A stretch of DNA of 64,000 nucleotides. Origin: Ferrovibrio sp046294345. Lineage in GTDB: Bacteria > Pseudomonadota > Alphaproteobacteria > Ferrovibrionales > Ferrovibrionaceae. The stretch spans positions 62,001 through 126,000 of the forward strand of contig JBKBJT010000004.1 in NCBI GenBank assembly GCA_046294345.1, written 5' to 3'. The position numbers and the translations under genes are program-made. This document shows, piece by piece, positions 16,853 through 25,428 of this stretch (its first letter is position 1; every line of letters starts with the position of its first letter). The notes beneath the pieces are model-generated. The model worked only from the letters and a program-made list of their open reading frames with translations, had not been told where the DNA came from and did not search any database.

Positions 16853-19327
16853 TTATGCGCTTTCAGAGGCGATTACGGCCAGTTCCTGGCGGAGGTCGGC
16901 GATCAGGTTCCGGCTGACGGCCAGATTGGCGGCTTCGCGATCCAGCACCAGGCCAAAGGCCTTCAGTTTAAGCGCCTTGCGGTCGACCAGACCTTCCCGG
17001 TCGTGGCCCAGCGCGGAATCGCAGACGATATCGATCAGGCGGTCGATGGCGTGCAGGCGGCCCCAAAGATAGTCGTTCTCGCGATGCGCCCGGCTGAAAA
17101 AGCCGCCGAAGCGGCCGAGGTTCACGCCCTTCAGGGTGTTGCCGCGCCGGATCGCCACGGCATCCTCAGGGCTGATGCGGTCGATCTTGATCTCGTTGAA
17201 TTCGCCCAGATCTCGCCAATTGGTGATGGTGAAGGTCAGCACGTCCCAGAACGGAAACCCGATATAGCTGACCAGCAGGTCGCGGCGTGCCGCCGGGCTC
17301 CAGTCCTCGGGCGAAACCTGTGCGAACAATGCATCCAGTCCGTCGGTGGTGCGATCCAGGTCGATATCGCGGCCAAGCGCATCGATCATGGCATCGATTG
17401 TGACCAGATTCGCGTTGGCAAAGGCGGTGGCGTCCTGTTCAAGATGCTCGACACGCTTCAGATCGATGCGCCGGAAGAACAGGGTCTTGATCGCCTCTTT
17501 GGTTCCGGCGGTGATCCCGTTGCCGCTATCGAAACGACGCAGGGTTTCCTGCGCCTCATACAGGGCGCGCTTCATGTCATCCAGTTGTTCGGCCCGCAGG
17601 CCGCGATGTTCCGTATCGCCCAATTTGCCGTAAAGCTGGTTCAGGCGCTGGACCAGGAAGCGCACGCGGCGCTGGCGGAAAGACACATCGAAGCGCAGCA
17701 GGAAGCGCACCCAGGCCGGCAGGGCATGCGGTGGCGTGCCCGGCGCTGCACGTTCGAAATGGGCCGCGGTATGGCAGACCTGACGGTCCTGCGCCCAATG
17801 CAGCAGCGCACGGCGGGCCCATTGCGCCTCGGCCGACCGCTCGCCATAACCGCAGGCATTGCAGATCAGCTTGCCGACGAAATCCAGCACGGCGCCCAGC
17901 TTCAACCGGACGTAGCCTTCATAGGCAAAACCCGCTTCGCGTACGGCGCGTTCGCTGGCCTGCAGGCGCCAGAGCCGGATTTCGCTTTCGCTTAAGGCGG
18001 AATCCAGGTTCTGCGGCGCGCTTTCGGCCACCAGCTGCGCGATCTGCGGCTGGGTGGCGTCGATCACGCCGCGCAGGTGCCGTACGCGCTCGTTGAAGCG
18101 GCTGACCCAGATCAGTTCGTCGGCAATCGGCTCGTTGCGCGGAATATCGCTGAGCGCGCCTTTCAGCACGCGGAAAAAGCCGGGTACGCGGCCAGTCGGC
18201 GGTGGCGGCGGACGCATCGGCTGCGGATCGATGTAGACCAGACGGCGATCCACCTCGCGATAGGCCGGGCGGCCACGGATCGCCTTCATGGCGGCGGCGA
18301 AGGGCTTGTTGGCCAGTACGCCGCCATCGACGAAGGAAGTGAGTTCCGGATCAAGTCCGGCCTTCAGATAATCAGCGAAGTTGCGCTGCACGAAGGCGGA
18401 TTTTGTGCCCCAGTCGCGGCCCTGCTCCGCCAGCAGGCGGTCGACATCGCCCAACTGGGCCGGCGGGAAGGCGCCGGGGAAGGCCGAGGTGGCGCGGCCG
18501 GCAAAGGCCAGACCGGGTGCTTCCGGACGCGCGAAGTCGGAATGTTCCTCGCCGCCGGACCAGCGCCGATAGGCGAAACGCAGCACATGGCGGTGTTCAC
18601 GGTCGCGCACGAAGGGCGGATCGTGGATCGGGATATGCTGTTGAAAGCCGTAGAAGTCGGTCAGCGTCACGAACAGGTCGAGCGCCAGGTTGGTCGGCAT
18701 CAGCGACGAGCCGGCATGATCGGGATCGCCCATCGCTTCCAGGCCGGCCAGCAACTGGCGCAGCAGATGCTGGCCGTCGAAAGGCGGCTGGAACCAGCGC
18801 GAGCGGGTGAACAGCGACAGCTTGTCGAGGATTTCGGCATCGCCAAGCATGAGCCGACCGAAACGCGAGCGCGAAGCCAGCCACAGCACCGGCCGCATAT
18901 AGGCCTTGCTCCACGGATTGGCCCGCTTTTCCGGATCGAGCAGGCGTGAGACATCGGCCTCGTTGAGCCAGAGATTGCGGAAATGGTCGATACGCAGGTC
19001 ATGCGCCAGCGCACGGCCCAGAATGATGCCATTGATGCCACCGGCCGAGGCGCCGGCGATCACATCCACCACGACCCGCAGGTCGACATGCTTGCCCAGT
19101 TCCTGCAGCAGTTCGAAATAGGCATGTTCGCTGTCGTACTCGGTATCGCCGGGCCGTATCTTGTCGGCAAAGCGTGCCGTGGCACGGGCTTCGCCTTTGG
19201 GCAGCACGTGATAAGCGCGCGAGGCCCGCACGAGCTTGAGGATTTCCTTCACCACGCCATGCATGTAGATGGCGAGCGAGACGCCGCCGAAGCAGACCAG
19301 GGCGAGGCGTAGTTCCTTTTCCTGCAC
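16853..19327 (-). CDS. Large patatin-like protein (DUF3376-type)
   Basis: An 824-residue protein with an N-terminal patatin domain: LALVCFGGVSLAIYMHG (oxyanion loop variant), the GASAG elbow with Ser94, and DGG at about Asp334 in FVDGGVLANKPF. The remaining ~450 residues match the DUF3376-type C-terminal extension of long bacterial patatin-like proteins. No signal peptide is seen. Lipid acyl hydrolysis is expected, but the physiological substrate is unknown. It follows the alpha/beta hydrolase gene on the same strand after 70 bases holding an 11-bp perfect hairpin. Confidence 0.85.
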   Translation of the reverse strand: MQEKELRLALVCFGGVSLAIYMHGVVKEILKLVRASRAYHVLPKGEARATARFADKIRPGDTEYDSEHAYFELLQELGKHVDLRVVVDVIAGASAGGINGIILGRALAHDLRIDHFRNLWLNEADVSRLLDPEKRANPWSKAYMRPVLWLASRSRFGRLMLGDAEILDKLSLFTRSRWFQPPFDGQHLLRQLLAGLEAMGDPDHAGSSLMPTNLALDLFVTLTDFYGFQQHIPIHDPPFVRDREHRHVLRFAYRRWSGGEEHSDFARPEAPGLAFAGRATSAFPGAFPPAQLGDVDRLLAEQGRDWGTKSAFVQRNFADYLKAGLDPELTSFVDGGVLANKPFAAAMKAIRGRPAYREVDRRLVYIDPQPMRPPPPPTGRVPGFFRVLKGALSDIPRNEPIADELIWVSRFNERVRHLRGVIDATQPQIAQLVAESAPQNLDSALSESEIRLWRLQASERAVREAGFAYEGYVRLKLGAVLDFVGKLICNACGYGERSAEAQWARRALLHWAQDRQVCHTAAHFERAAPGTPPHALPAWVRFLLRFDVSFRQRRVRFLVQRLNQLYGKLGDTEHRGLRAEQLDDMKRALYEAQETLRRFDSGNGITAGTKEAIKTLFFRRIDLKRVEHLEQDATAFANANLVTIDAMIDALGRDIDLDRTTDGLDALFAQVSPEDWSPAARRDLLVSYIGFPFWDVLTFTITNWRDLGEFNEIKIDRISPEDAVAIRRGNTLKGVNLGRFGGFFSRAHRENDYLWGRLHAIDRLIDIVCDSALGHDREGLVDRKALKLKAFGLVLDREAANLAVSRNLIADLRQELAVIASESA

Positions 19328-19363
19328 GTGGATGTTTCCCCCGGCGGCCGTCAGAACGAATCG

Positions 19364-19390
19364 GCCCGCTCAAGTGTGCCTTGAGCGGGC
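19364..19390 (-). terminator. 11-bp perfect hairpin without U-tract, between hydrolase and patatin genes
   Basis: GCCCGCTCAAG (19364-19374) and CTTGAGCGGGC (19380-19390) pair perfectly around a 5-base loop, just after the hydrolase stop. No T-run follows on the minus strand, so it may be an mRNA-stabilising or attenuating structure rather than a full intrinsic terminator. Confidence 0.45.
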
Positions 19391-19397
19391 GGGCGGC

Positions 19398-20327
19398 TCA
19401 AGCGGCAGTTGTATGCAGCAGGGACTCGGCCGATGCATCCAGGCAGGCATCGCCCTCGGGCATCAGCCCGGCGAAATTTGGCCAAGCATGGGGCAGGCCG
19501 TGCCAGATGCGCAAATCCACCGCAACACCGCCTGAACGTGCAAGTTCGGCCAGCCGCAGGGTATCGTCACGCAATAGCTCGCTGTCGCTGACATGAAGGA
19601 TCAACGGCGGAAGGCCGGTAAGGTCGCCATGGATTGGCGAGACCAGCGGGTCGGTTCTGGGAGTCTTGCCGGCATAGAGCTCGGCGGCGAAATGGATCTG
19701 TGCCGGCATGAACCAGGCGCAGCGTTCGAGATTCTCCTGCATCGCCTTGCCGCTGCCGGCTAGATCGGTCCATGGCGAAAACAGTGCCGCCGCCGCTGGC
19801 AGGGGCAGGCCCTGCTGCTTGCAGGCCAGCATCAGCGCCAGCGCCAGCCCGCCGCCCGCTGAATCGCCGGCCAGCCAGATGCGATCCGGCCGGTAGCCTT
19901 CCGCCAGCAGCCAGCGCCAGGCGCGCAGGGCATCCTCCAGTGCAGCAGGAAACGGGTGTTCGGGTGCCAGCCGGTAATCGAGGCTGAAGACGGCAACGCC
20001 CAGCCGTTTTGCCAGCCGTGCGGTGATGGCGCGGTGGGTGCGTGGCGCGCCGCAGATATAGCCGCCGCCATGCAGATAGAGCAGGGCCCGTCCGCGCCGT
20101 GGCTGTTCGGGTCGCAGCCATTCGCCACGCAGCCATTCGCCGTCCTGCATGTGCTTGACGCGTTCGGCTTTCATGCCGGCCGGCAGGCGGGCGCGGGTGA
20201 AGGCAAACATCAGGCCGCGCAGCAGGGGGATATCCGCGCGGCTGACCTTGCGCGGTTTGATCAATTGCCGCAATCCGCGGGCGATCAGCCGGGCCTGCAG
20301 GCTGGGCGTATCGTGCAGATGGGGCAT
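19398..20327 (-). CDS. Alpha/beta hydrolase, hormone-sensitive lipase (HSL) family
   Basis: A 309-residue esterase/lipase. The HGGG oxyanion motif is at residues 86-89, the nucleophile elbow GDSAGG has Ser156, and the acid and base are in HVSDSELLRDD and the HGLPHAW segment. HSL-family members hydrolyse short- to medium-chain esters. The start at 20327 follows AGGGG 10 bases upstream; an ATG 11 codons earlier is less likely. It is divergent from ribA and leads to a large patatin-like gene, so the pair may process lipid esters together. Confidence 0.87.
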   Translation of the reverse strand: MPHLHDTPSLQARLIARGLRQLIKPRKVSRADIPLLRGLMFAFTRARLPAGMKAERVKHMQDGEWLRGEWLRPEQPRRGRALLYLHGGGYICGAPRTHRAITARLAKRLGVAVFSLDYRLAPEHPFPAALEDALRAWRWLLAEGYRPDRIWLAGDSAGGGLALALMLACKQQGLPLPAAAALFSPWTDLAGSGKAMQENLERCAWFMPAQIHFAAELYAGKTPRTDPLVSPIHGDLTGLPPLILHVSDSELLRDDTLRLAELARSGGVAVDLRIWHGLPHAWPNFAGLMPEGDACLDASAESLLHTTAA

Positions 20328-20457
20328 ACGGTGGCCCCTGACGGTGCGTCGATGCAGCATGCGGCGACCTTAGCCAGCCGTGAGGCTCGTCACAACCTTG
20401 CGTAATGCGGCGTGGCGTCTTGCCGGGGCGGGCCGGGCGTCGTAAACCGGACCGGTT

Positions 20458-21570
20458 ATGACAGAGCTTTCCCATGCCGCTGCCGCCATTGCGGTCGACC
20501 GTGCCGGGCACGAGATGCGCCGTGGCCGGCCCGTGCTGCTGGCCATGGGCCTGGCGGAGCGAGTCCTGGTGCTGGCTGCGGAAACCCTGACCGAAGCGAT
20601 GCTGGCCGAGGCGATGCGCCTGTCATCCGACGGTACGCTGGCGTTGACGGCCTCGCGGGCGGCCGTGCTGCATATCGGGCCCACCGGCGACGACACGATT
20701 TTACTGCCACTGGCGGATTTGCCGGCCCCGGATGCCGAGAAGGCGACGCTGATCCGAGACCTGGCCGATGCCAGCCGGGATCTCGCGGCGCCACTGCGCG
20801 GACCGTTCACACGCATCAAAGCGGCCGCGCCCGCCAGCGCGCGGCTGGCGGTGAAGCTGGCCAAGACAGCCTATCTCTTGCCGGCCGCCCTGCATGTGCC
20901 GTTGGCGAGGGATGCCGTCGTGCCGGCCAATCTGCTGACAGTCCCTGCCGAAGCCATCGCGGCCTATGACCTGGCAGAAGCGGAAACCCTGGTGCCGGTC
21001 AGCCAGGCGCGTCTGCCGGTGGCCGATGCCGAGAATGCCCAGCTTTATGCTTTCCGCCCCGCCGATGGCCGGCAGGAACATTTCGCCCTGGTGATCGGCG
21101 ATCCCGATCCGACCAAACCGGTGCTGGTGCGGCTACATTCGGAATGCTTCACCGGCGACCTGCTGGGCTCGCTGCGCTGCGATTGTGGCGAGCAACTGCG
21201 TGGCGCCATCCGCACCATCGACGAGGCAGGCGGTGGCGTGCTGCTCTACCTGGCGCAGGAAGGCCGCGGCATCGGCCTGGTCAACAAGCTGCGCGCCTAT
21301 CAGTTGCAGGACCAGGGCTTCGATACCGTGGATGCCAATCAGCGGATCGGCTTCGATGCCGACGAGCGCTGGTTCCTGCCAGCCGCCCGCATGTTGCAGC
21401 GGCTGGGATTCGGGACCGTCCGGCTGCTGACTAACAATCCGGAAAAGGTGAAGGGCCTGGAGGCCTGCGGCATCACCGTGGCGGAGCGGGTACCCCATAA
21501 ATTCCCCTCCAATGCCCATAACGAGGCCTATCTGGCCGCCAAGCGCAAACGCTCCGGCCATTACCTCTGA
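20458..21570 (+). CDS. ribA: GTP cyclohydrolase II with N-terminal degenerate RibB-like region
   Basis: A 370-residue protein. The C-terminal ~190 residues are GTP cyclohydrolase II: zinc ligands Cys230, Cys241 and Cys243 in HSECFTGD...SLRCDCGEQL, then QEGRGIGLVNKLRAYQLQDQ and TNNPEKVKGL. It opens GTP to start riboflavin synthesis. The N-terminal ~190 residues resemble the length and position of a DHBP synthase domain but lack its acidic active-site motif, so only the cyclohydrolase function is supported. The gene stands alone, with no FMN riboswitch visible upstream. Confidence 0.88.
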   Translation: MTELSHAAAAIAVDRAGHEMRRGRPVLLAMGLAERVLVLAAETLTEAMLAEAMRLSSDGTLALTASRAAVLHIGPTGDDTILLPLADLPAPDAEKATLIRDLADASRDLAAPLRGPFTRIKAAAPASARLAVKLAKTAYLLPAALHVPLARDAVVPANLLTVPAEAIAAYDLAEAETLVPVSQARLPVADAENAQLYAFRPADGRQEHFALVIGDPDPTKPVLVRLHSECFTGDLLGSLRCDCGEQLRGAIRTIDEAGGGVLLYLAQEGRGIGLVNKLRAYQLQDQGFDTVDANQRIGFDADERWFLPAARMLQRLGFGTVRLLTNNPEKVKGLEACGITVAERVPHKFPSNAHNEAYLAAKRKRSGHYL

Positions 21571-21687
21571 AACATTGTTTCACCCGGCAGGAATTGCCGA
21601 GTGGCTGGCGAGCTACCTTTAATCCATTGATTTGGAAGGGGCCCTATCTGGCACGTGGCTTGCGAAGTCCTGTCTGAGAGGACCCGC

Positions 21688-22707
21688 ATGTCTGAAGATT
21701 TTGCCATCGCTTCGCTCCCGTCCGCCGGGATGCAGCCCAAACCGCCGGCTAAACAGGCCGAGGCGGCGGGCAATGGCGATACGCGCGAGCGGCGCGGCAT
21801 GTTCGGGCCGGGCGGGTTCAAGTTTTCCGATTTTCTCGACATCATCAATCCGCTGCAGCATATCCCGATCGTTTCGACCATCTACCGTGCCATCACCGGC
21901 GATCAGATCGAGGCTGGTTCACGCATGGCCGGCGGGGCGCTGTTCGGCGGCCCGATCGGTCTGGCCGCTTCGGTGGTCAGCGCCATGGTCAACGAAAGCA
22001 CCGGCAAGGATCCGGGCGAGCATGCCATGGCGATGCTGGGCATCGACCTGGGCGGCGAGGAACAGCCGGCCACGGCGGTGGCGGCAAATGACGCCACCCC
22101 TGCCGATCAGGCAGCCCAGCAGCAGGCCGCCCAACAGCAGGCTGCGCTGGTTCAGGCGCAGATGCAGGCCCCGCGTCCCGATCTGCGCCCCGACCTGCGT
22201 CTGGCCGCCCGCATGGACGATCGTCGCAACGAGCAGCAGCCTGAGCAGGACAAATCGGCGGATGCCAAATCCGCTATCGAGTTGCCCAGTGACCTGTTCC
22301 AGGCCCTGAAGCAACAGGCCGCAGCCCAGGCTGTGCCAACCGGCCCGGCGCTGGAAGCCATCGCAGCAGCGCAGGCTCGCAACCCCCTGGCGGTTTCGCG
22401 CGGCCGGACGCAGCCGTCGGCTGTCAATGCTTCCGCGCCCGAGACGGTCGATGGCCGGACGTGGTTTCCGGCTTTCCCGTCCAATGCACCGGCACCCAGC
22501 CGCGCCGTCGGTTCCTCGCCGGTCACGCAGCAGAACGTGGCGGCGAAATACGGCGCCAAGCCTTCGCCACAGCAGGTTCACGGTCAGCCGCCATCGAACA
22601 ACGACTGGGCCAATCGGGCGGCCGAGGCCTATCAGAAATATTTTGACATGCAGCAGCAGCGCGATCGCCAGCGCCCGGCGCAGCCCGCGCTGGATGCCAC
22701 ATACTGA
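21688..22707 (+). CDS. Hypothetical protein with hydrophobic Gly-rich segment and Gln/Ala-rich tail
   Basis: A 339-residue protein I do not recognise by function. Residues ~45-110 form an ordered block (FKFSDFLDIINPLQHIP, then a glycine-zipper-like GGALFGGPIGLAASVVSAM) that could associate with a membrane. From about 125 the sequence is low-complexity, rich in Ala, Gln and Pro, and probably disordered; it ends with a short WANRAAEAYQKYFDMQQQR helix. The start at 21688 follows GAGAGG. Codon use is like the neighbours. It stands alone between ribA and the L,D-transpeptidase-like gene. Confidence 0.7.
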   Translation: MSEDFAIASLPSAGMQPKPPAKQAEAAGNGDTRERRGMFGPGGFKFSDFLDIINPLQHIPIVSTIYRAITGDQIEAGSRMAGGALFGGPIGLAASVVSAMVNESTGKDPGEHAMAMLGIDLGGEEQPATAVAANDATPADQAAQQQAAQQQAALVQAQMQAPRPDLRPDLRLAARMDDRRNEQQPEQDKSADAKSAIELPSDLFQALKQQAAAQAVPTGPALEAIAAAQARNPLAVSRGRTQPSAVNASAPETVDGRTWFPAFPSNAPAPSRAVGSSPVTQQNVAAKYGAKPSPQQVHGQPPSNNDWANRAAEAYQKYFDMQQQRDRQRPAQPALDATY

Positions 22708-22745
22708 GGCTTGCATAACCGGCCGCTTTGCCGCCTGATCCCGGC

Positions 22746-23258
22746 ATGAACGATATCGTCGTCACGTCCGATGGTTTTTTGAAACATGGCGGTCTGCATT
22801 TCCGCTGCGCGCTGGGCAAGGGAGGCGTGAAGCCCGAGGCCGACAAGCGCGAGGGCGATGGCGCCACGCCACTTGGCCGGTATGTGCTGCGGCAGGTTTA
22901 TTATCGCGCAGATCGTTTGGCCGCCCCGCAGACACGTTTGCCGGTCCAGGCACTGACGACAAAGGATGGTTGGTGCGACGATCCCGCTGATCCGGCTTAT
23001 AATCGCCATGTCTTGCTGCCCTATGCCGCCGGCCACGAGAAACTCTGGCGCGAGGACCATGTCTACGACGTGATCGTGGTGCTGGGGCATAATGACGATC
23101 CACCCGTGCCCGGCATGGGGAGCGCGATTTTCCTGCATCTGGCGCGACCGGATTACAGCGGCACCGAGGGCTGTGTAGCGCTGGCGCAGCCCGATCTGCT
23201 GGCGTTACTCGCCGTGCTGCCGCCGAATGCGGCGATGCAGATCATCAGCGCGGATTGA
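22746..23258 (+). CDS. L,D-transpeptidase (YkuD)-family protein
   Basis: A 170-residue protein with the YkuD catalytic signature: FLHLARPDYSGTEGCVAL contains the His and the nucleophilic Cys (in EGCVAL) of L,D-transpeptidases; an earlier DGATPLGRY segment is also family-typical. Such enzymes cross-link or trim peptidoglycan. No signal peptide is visible, which is common in this short YkuD subgroup and leaves the location uncertain. The ATG at 22746 is preferred; no strong ribosome site is seen. It overlaps the converging alpha/beta hydrolase by 14 bases. Confidence 0.8.
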   Translation: MNDIVVTSDGFLKHGGLHFRCALGKGGVKPEADKREGDGATPLGRYVLRQVYYRADRLAAPQTRLPVQALTTKDGWCDDPADPAYNRHVLLPYAAGHEKLWREDHVYDVIVVLGHNDDPPVPGMGSAIFLHLARPDYSGTEGCVALAQPDLLALLAVLPPNAAMQIISAD

Positions 23259-24192
23259 AGCCGGCGCGCTGTGCCGTACGGTCGATAGCCTGCAATACCA
23301 CCGCAGGCCGCGAGAAATGCAGGGGATGACCACCGCCAGTCGTCACGGTCAGGGCCGCGCCGGGAATTTCCTGCGCCAGCCTGCGGCCATGTATAGCTGG
23401 CGATACCGACGGATCGCCTTCATCCACGACGATCTCGACCGGCAGACGCAATGAGGGATAGAGCTGAGCCTGCCGGCGCAGGAATCCATCCAGTTCGCGG
23501 ATGTCCTCGGCATTGGCGGCGTAACTGTCGGGCCGCAAGCTGAGTGCCAGCGGCGCCTGCACAAAAGCGGGGGGTATGCCACCAGGGCGGAACACTCGCT
23601 CTGCTCCGGCATCCTTCAGCAGATGCCCAAGCGGTGTGACCAGAGTATATTTCACCGCCGAACCCAACAGGGGCGCATCGGTCAGGCCAAACGGCATGGT
23701 CGGCACGCTGCGCCATGGATGCGTGGCCGGATTGATCAGTACGAGCGCAGCGGCATCGCCCGGGTGTTGCAGGGCGTAGCTCAGGGCCACAGCGCCACCA
23801 TAGGAAAAGCCGAGCAGGATGGGGCGGCGGATGCCGAGCTCCTCAAGCGCGGCATGCAGCACGCGCGCCTGTTGATCTGGTGTCGCGGCATCCCCGCGCT
23901 CGGAATACCCATGGCCGGGCCGGTCCACCGCCACGGCATGGAAGCGGTCTTCCATCAGCGGAATCAGGCTGACGGCGAAATCTTGCGCTGCGCCATAGGC
24001 ACCGTGGATCATCACCAGGGTCGGCCGGCCATCCTGGTTGCGGCCGGTTTCGATCACGTGCTGCTGCAGGCCGGCGGCGTTGATAATGCGGCCGGCGGGC
24101 GGGAAATCCGCCTCGGCCTGGCGGGTCAGGTGGGCCGTGGTCGCGCCTAACCCGAACAGGGCAAAGCCGACCAGGATCAGGGCAGTTACCAT
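23245..24192 (-). CDS. Alpha/beta hydrolase with N-terminal membrane anchor
   Basis: A 315-residue alpha/beta hydrolase fold protein. Residues 2-20 form one hydrophobic helix (VTALILVGFALFGLGATTA), probably an uncleaved anchor facing the periplasm. The oxyanion strand LVMIHGAYG, the DRPGHGYSE loop, the nucleophile elbow GFSYGG and a late GGGHPLHFSRP with the catalytic His are clear. A substrate cannot be read; epoxide hydrolase-, esterase- or haloperoxidase-like activities share this pattern. It is a single gene converging on the YkuD gene. Confidence 0.82.
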   Translation of the reverse strand: MVTALILVGFALFGLGATTAHLTRQAEADFPPAGRIINAAGLQQHVIETGRNQDGRPTLVMIHGAYGAAQDFAVSLIPLMEDRFHAVAVDRPGHGYSERGDAATPDQQARVLHAALEELGIRRPILLGFSYGGAVALSYALQHPGDAAALVLINPATHPWRSVPTMPFGLTDAPLLGSAVKYTLVTPLGHLLKDAGAERVFRPGGIPPAFVQAPLALSLRPDSYAANAEDIRELDGFLRRQAQLYPSLRLPVEIVVDEGDPSVSPAIHGRRLAQEIPGAALTVTTGGGHPLHFSRPAVVLQAIDRTAQRAGFNPR

Positions 24193-24327
24193 GGCGATCC
24201 TGCTGTGAGGTTTTACAGGTTTACGCAGCGCGGCGCCGACCGGATGATTGCCGCAGGGTAAACATGGCGTGATTGCGCAAGGCGCGGCGGCTGCCTAATC
24301 TGCCGGCAAGGAATTCTGGAGGAAACC

Positions 24328-25314
24328 ATGGCATTGCCTGCCGTCGTCAAAGGTCGTCTCAGCCTGCCGGTGATCGCGTCGCCGATGTTCATCGTCTCGG
24401 GGCCTGAACTGGTAATTGCCCAGTGCAAGGCCGGCATCGTCGGTTCTTTTCCGGCCCTGAATGCCCGGCCGGCTGAAATGCTGGAAGAATGGCTGAAGCG
24501 CATCACGACCGAACTGGACGAATACCGCGCCAAGAACCCGGACAAGCCGGTGGCGCCCTATGCCGTCAACCAGATCGTGCATCATTCCAATGACCGCCTG
24601 AAGCACGACGTTGAGATGTGCGTTAAGTACAAGGTGCCGATCGTCATTACGTCGTTGCGTGCGCCGAACGAAGTTGTGGATGCGATCCACTCCTATGGCG
24701 GCATCGTTCTGCATGATGTGATCAACATCCGCCACGCCAAGAAGGCGCTGGAAGCCGGTGTGGACGGCCTGATCCTGGTCTGCGCCGGTGCCGGCGGTCA
24801 TGCCGGAACGCTCAGCCCGTTTGCGCTGATCTCAGAGGTGCGCGAGTTTTTCGATGGGCCGATCGCGTTGTCGGGCTCGATCACCAGGGGCAACCAGGTC
24901 CTGGCCGCGCAGGCCATGGGCGCGGACTTCGCCTATATCGGCACGCGATTCATCGCCACCCAGGAAGCCAATGCGGTGCCGGAATACAAACAGATGCTGG
25001 TCGATACCGCGGCCAGCGACATCGTCTATTCCTCGCTGTTTACCGGCGTGCATGGCAATTACCTGAAGCCCAGCATCGCCAAGGCCGGTCTCGATCCTGA
25101 CAATCTGCCCGAGGCCGACAAGAACACCATGAGCTTCGGCTCGGGCGGCAGCTCGAAATCCAAGGCCTGGCGCGATATCTGGGGGGCCGGCCAGGGCGTG
25201 GGTTCGATCAAGGACGTTCCGAGCGTGGCCGACCTCGTGGCCCGACTGAAGCGGGAATACGATGCGGCCAGGGCTGAATTGCTCGGCGATGCCAAGGCGC
25301 AGGCTGCGGAATAG
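24328..25314 (+). CDS. Nitronate monooxygenase (2-nitropropane dioxygenase family)
   Basis: A 328-residue FMN-dependent TIM-barrel oxidase. The N-terminal LSLPVIASPMFIVSGPELVI, the VCAGAGGHAGTLSPFAL phosphate-binding loop and GADFAYIGTRFIATQEA are class hallmarks. It oxidises alkyl nitronates or propionate-3-nitronate, protecting the cell from these toxins. CTGGAGGAAACC provides a strong ribosome site. It precedes the propionyl-CoA synthetase gene by 114 bases, which is suggestive because propionate-3-nitronate is a known family substrate, but a shared pathway is only inference. Confidence 0.88.
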   Translation: MALPAVVKGRLSLPVIASPMFIVSGPELVIAQCKAGIVGSFPALNARPAEMLEEWLKRITTELDEYRAKNPDKPVAPYAVNQIVHHSNDRLKHDVEMCVKYKVPIVITSLRAPNEVVDAIHSYGGIVLHDVINIRHAKKALEAGVDGLILVCAGAGGHAGTLSPFALISEVREFFDGPIALSGSITRGNQVLAAQAMGADFAYIGTRFIATQEANAVPEYKQMLVDTAASDIVYSSLFTGVHGNYLKPSIAKAGLDPDNLPEADKNTMSFGSGGSSKSKAWRDIWGAGQGVGSIKDVPSVADLVARLKREYDAARAELLGDAKAQAAE

Positions 25315-25361
25315 CCGCTCTGCGGAACAAGCGGCCGTACTGCCTCGGTTCTTAGACGAGA

Positions 25362-25413
25362 GTCTTATTCAGCCCCCGTCCGGTCTGGTATAGATCGACG
25401 GCCAGAATAAGAC
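25362..25413. promoter_or_regulatory. 9-bp inverted repeat bracketing the prpE promoter region
   Basis: GTCTTATTC (25362-25370) and GAATAAGAC (25405-25413) are perfect inverted copies 43 bases apart centre to centre. A TATAGA -10-like hexamer lies between them at 25389-25394, and the second arm ends 15 bases before the prpE start. Two operator half-sites or a long-loop mRNA hairpin are both possible. Confidence 0.4.
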
Positions 25414-25428
25414 AGTCGGGAGGAACAG

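Noticed and set aside
19364..19390. Classical Rho-independent terminator between the hydrolase and patatin genes
   Set aside because: The stem is perfect but no T-run follows on the transcribed strand, so I list it only as a hairpin of uncertain role.
20328..20457. FMN riboswitch upstream of ribA
   Set aside because: The 130-base gap lacks the FMN-element consensus blocks and is too short for the usual element plus platform.
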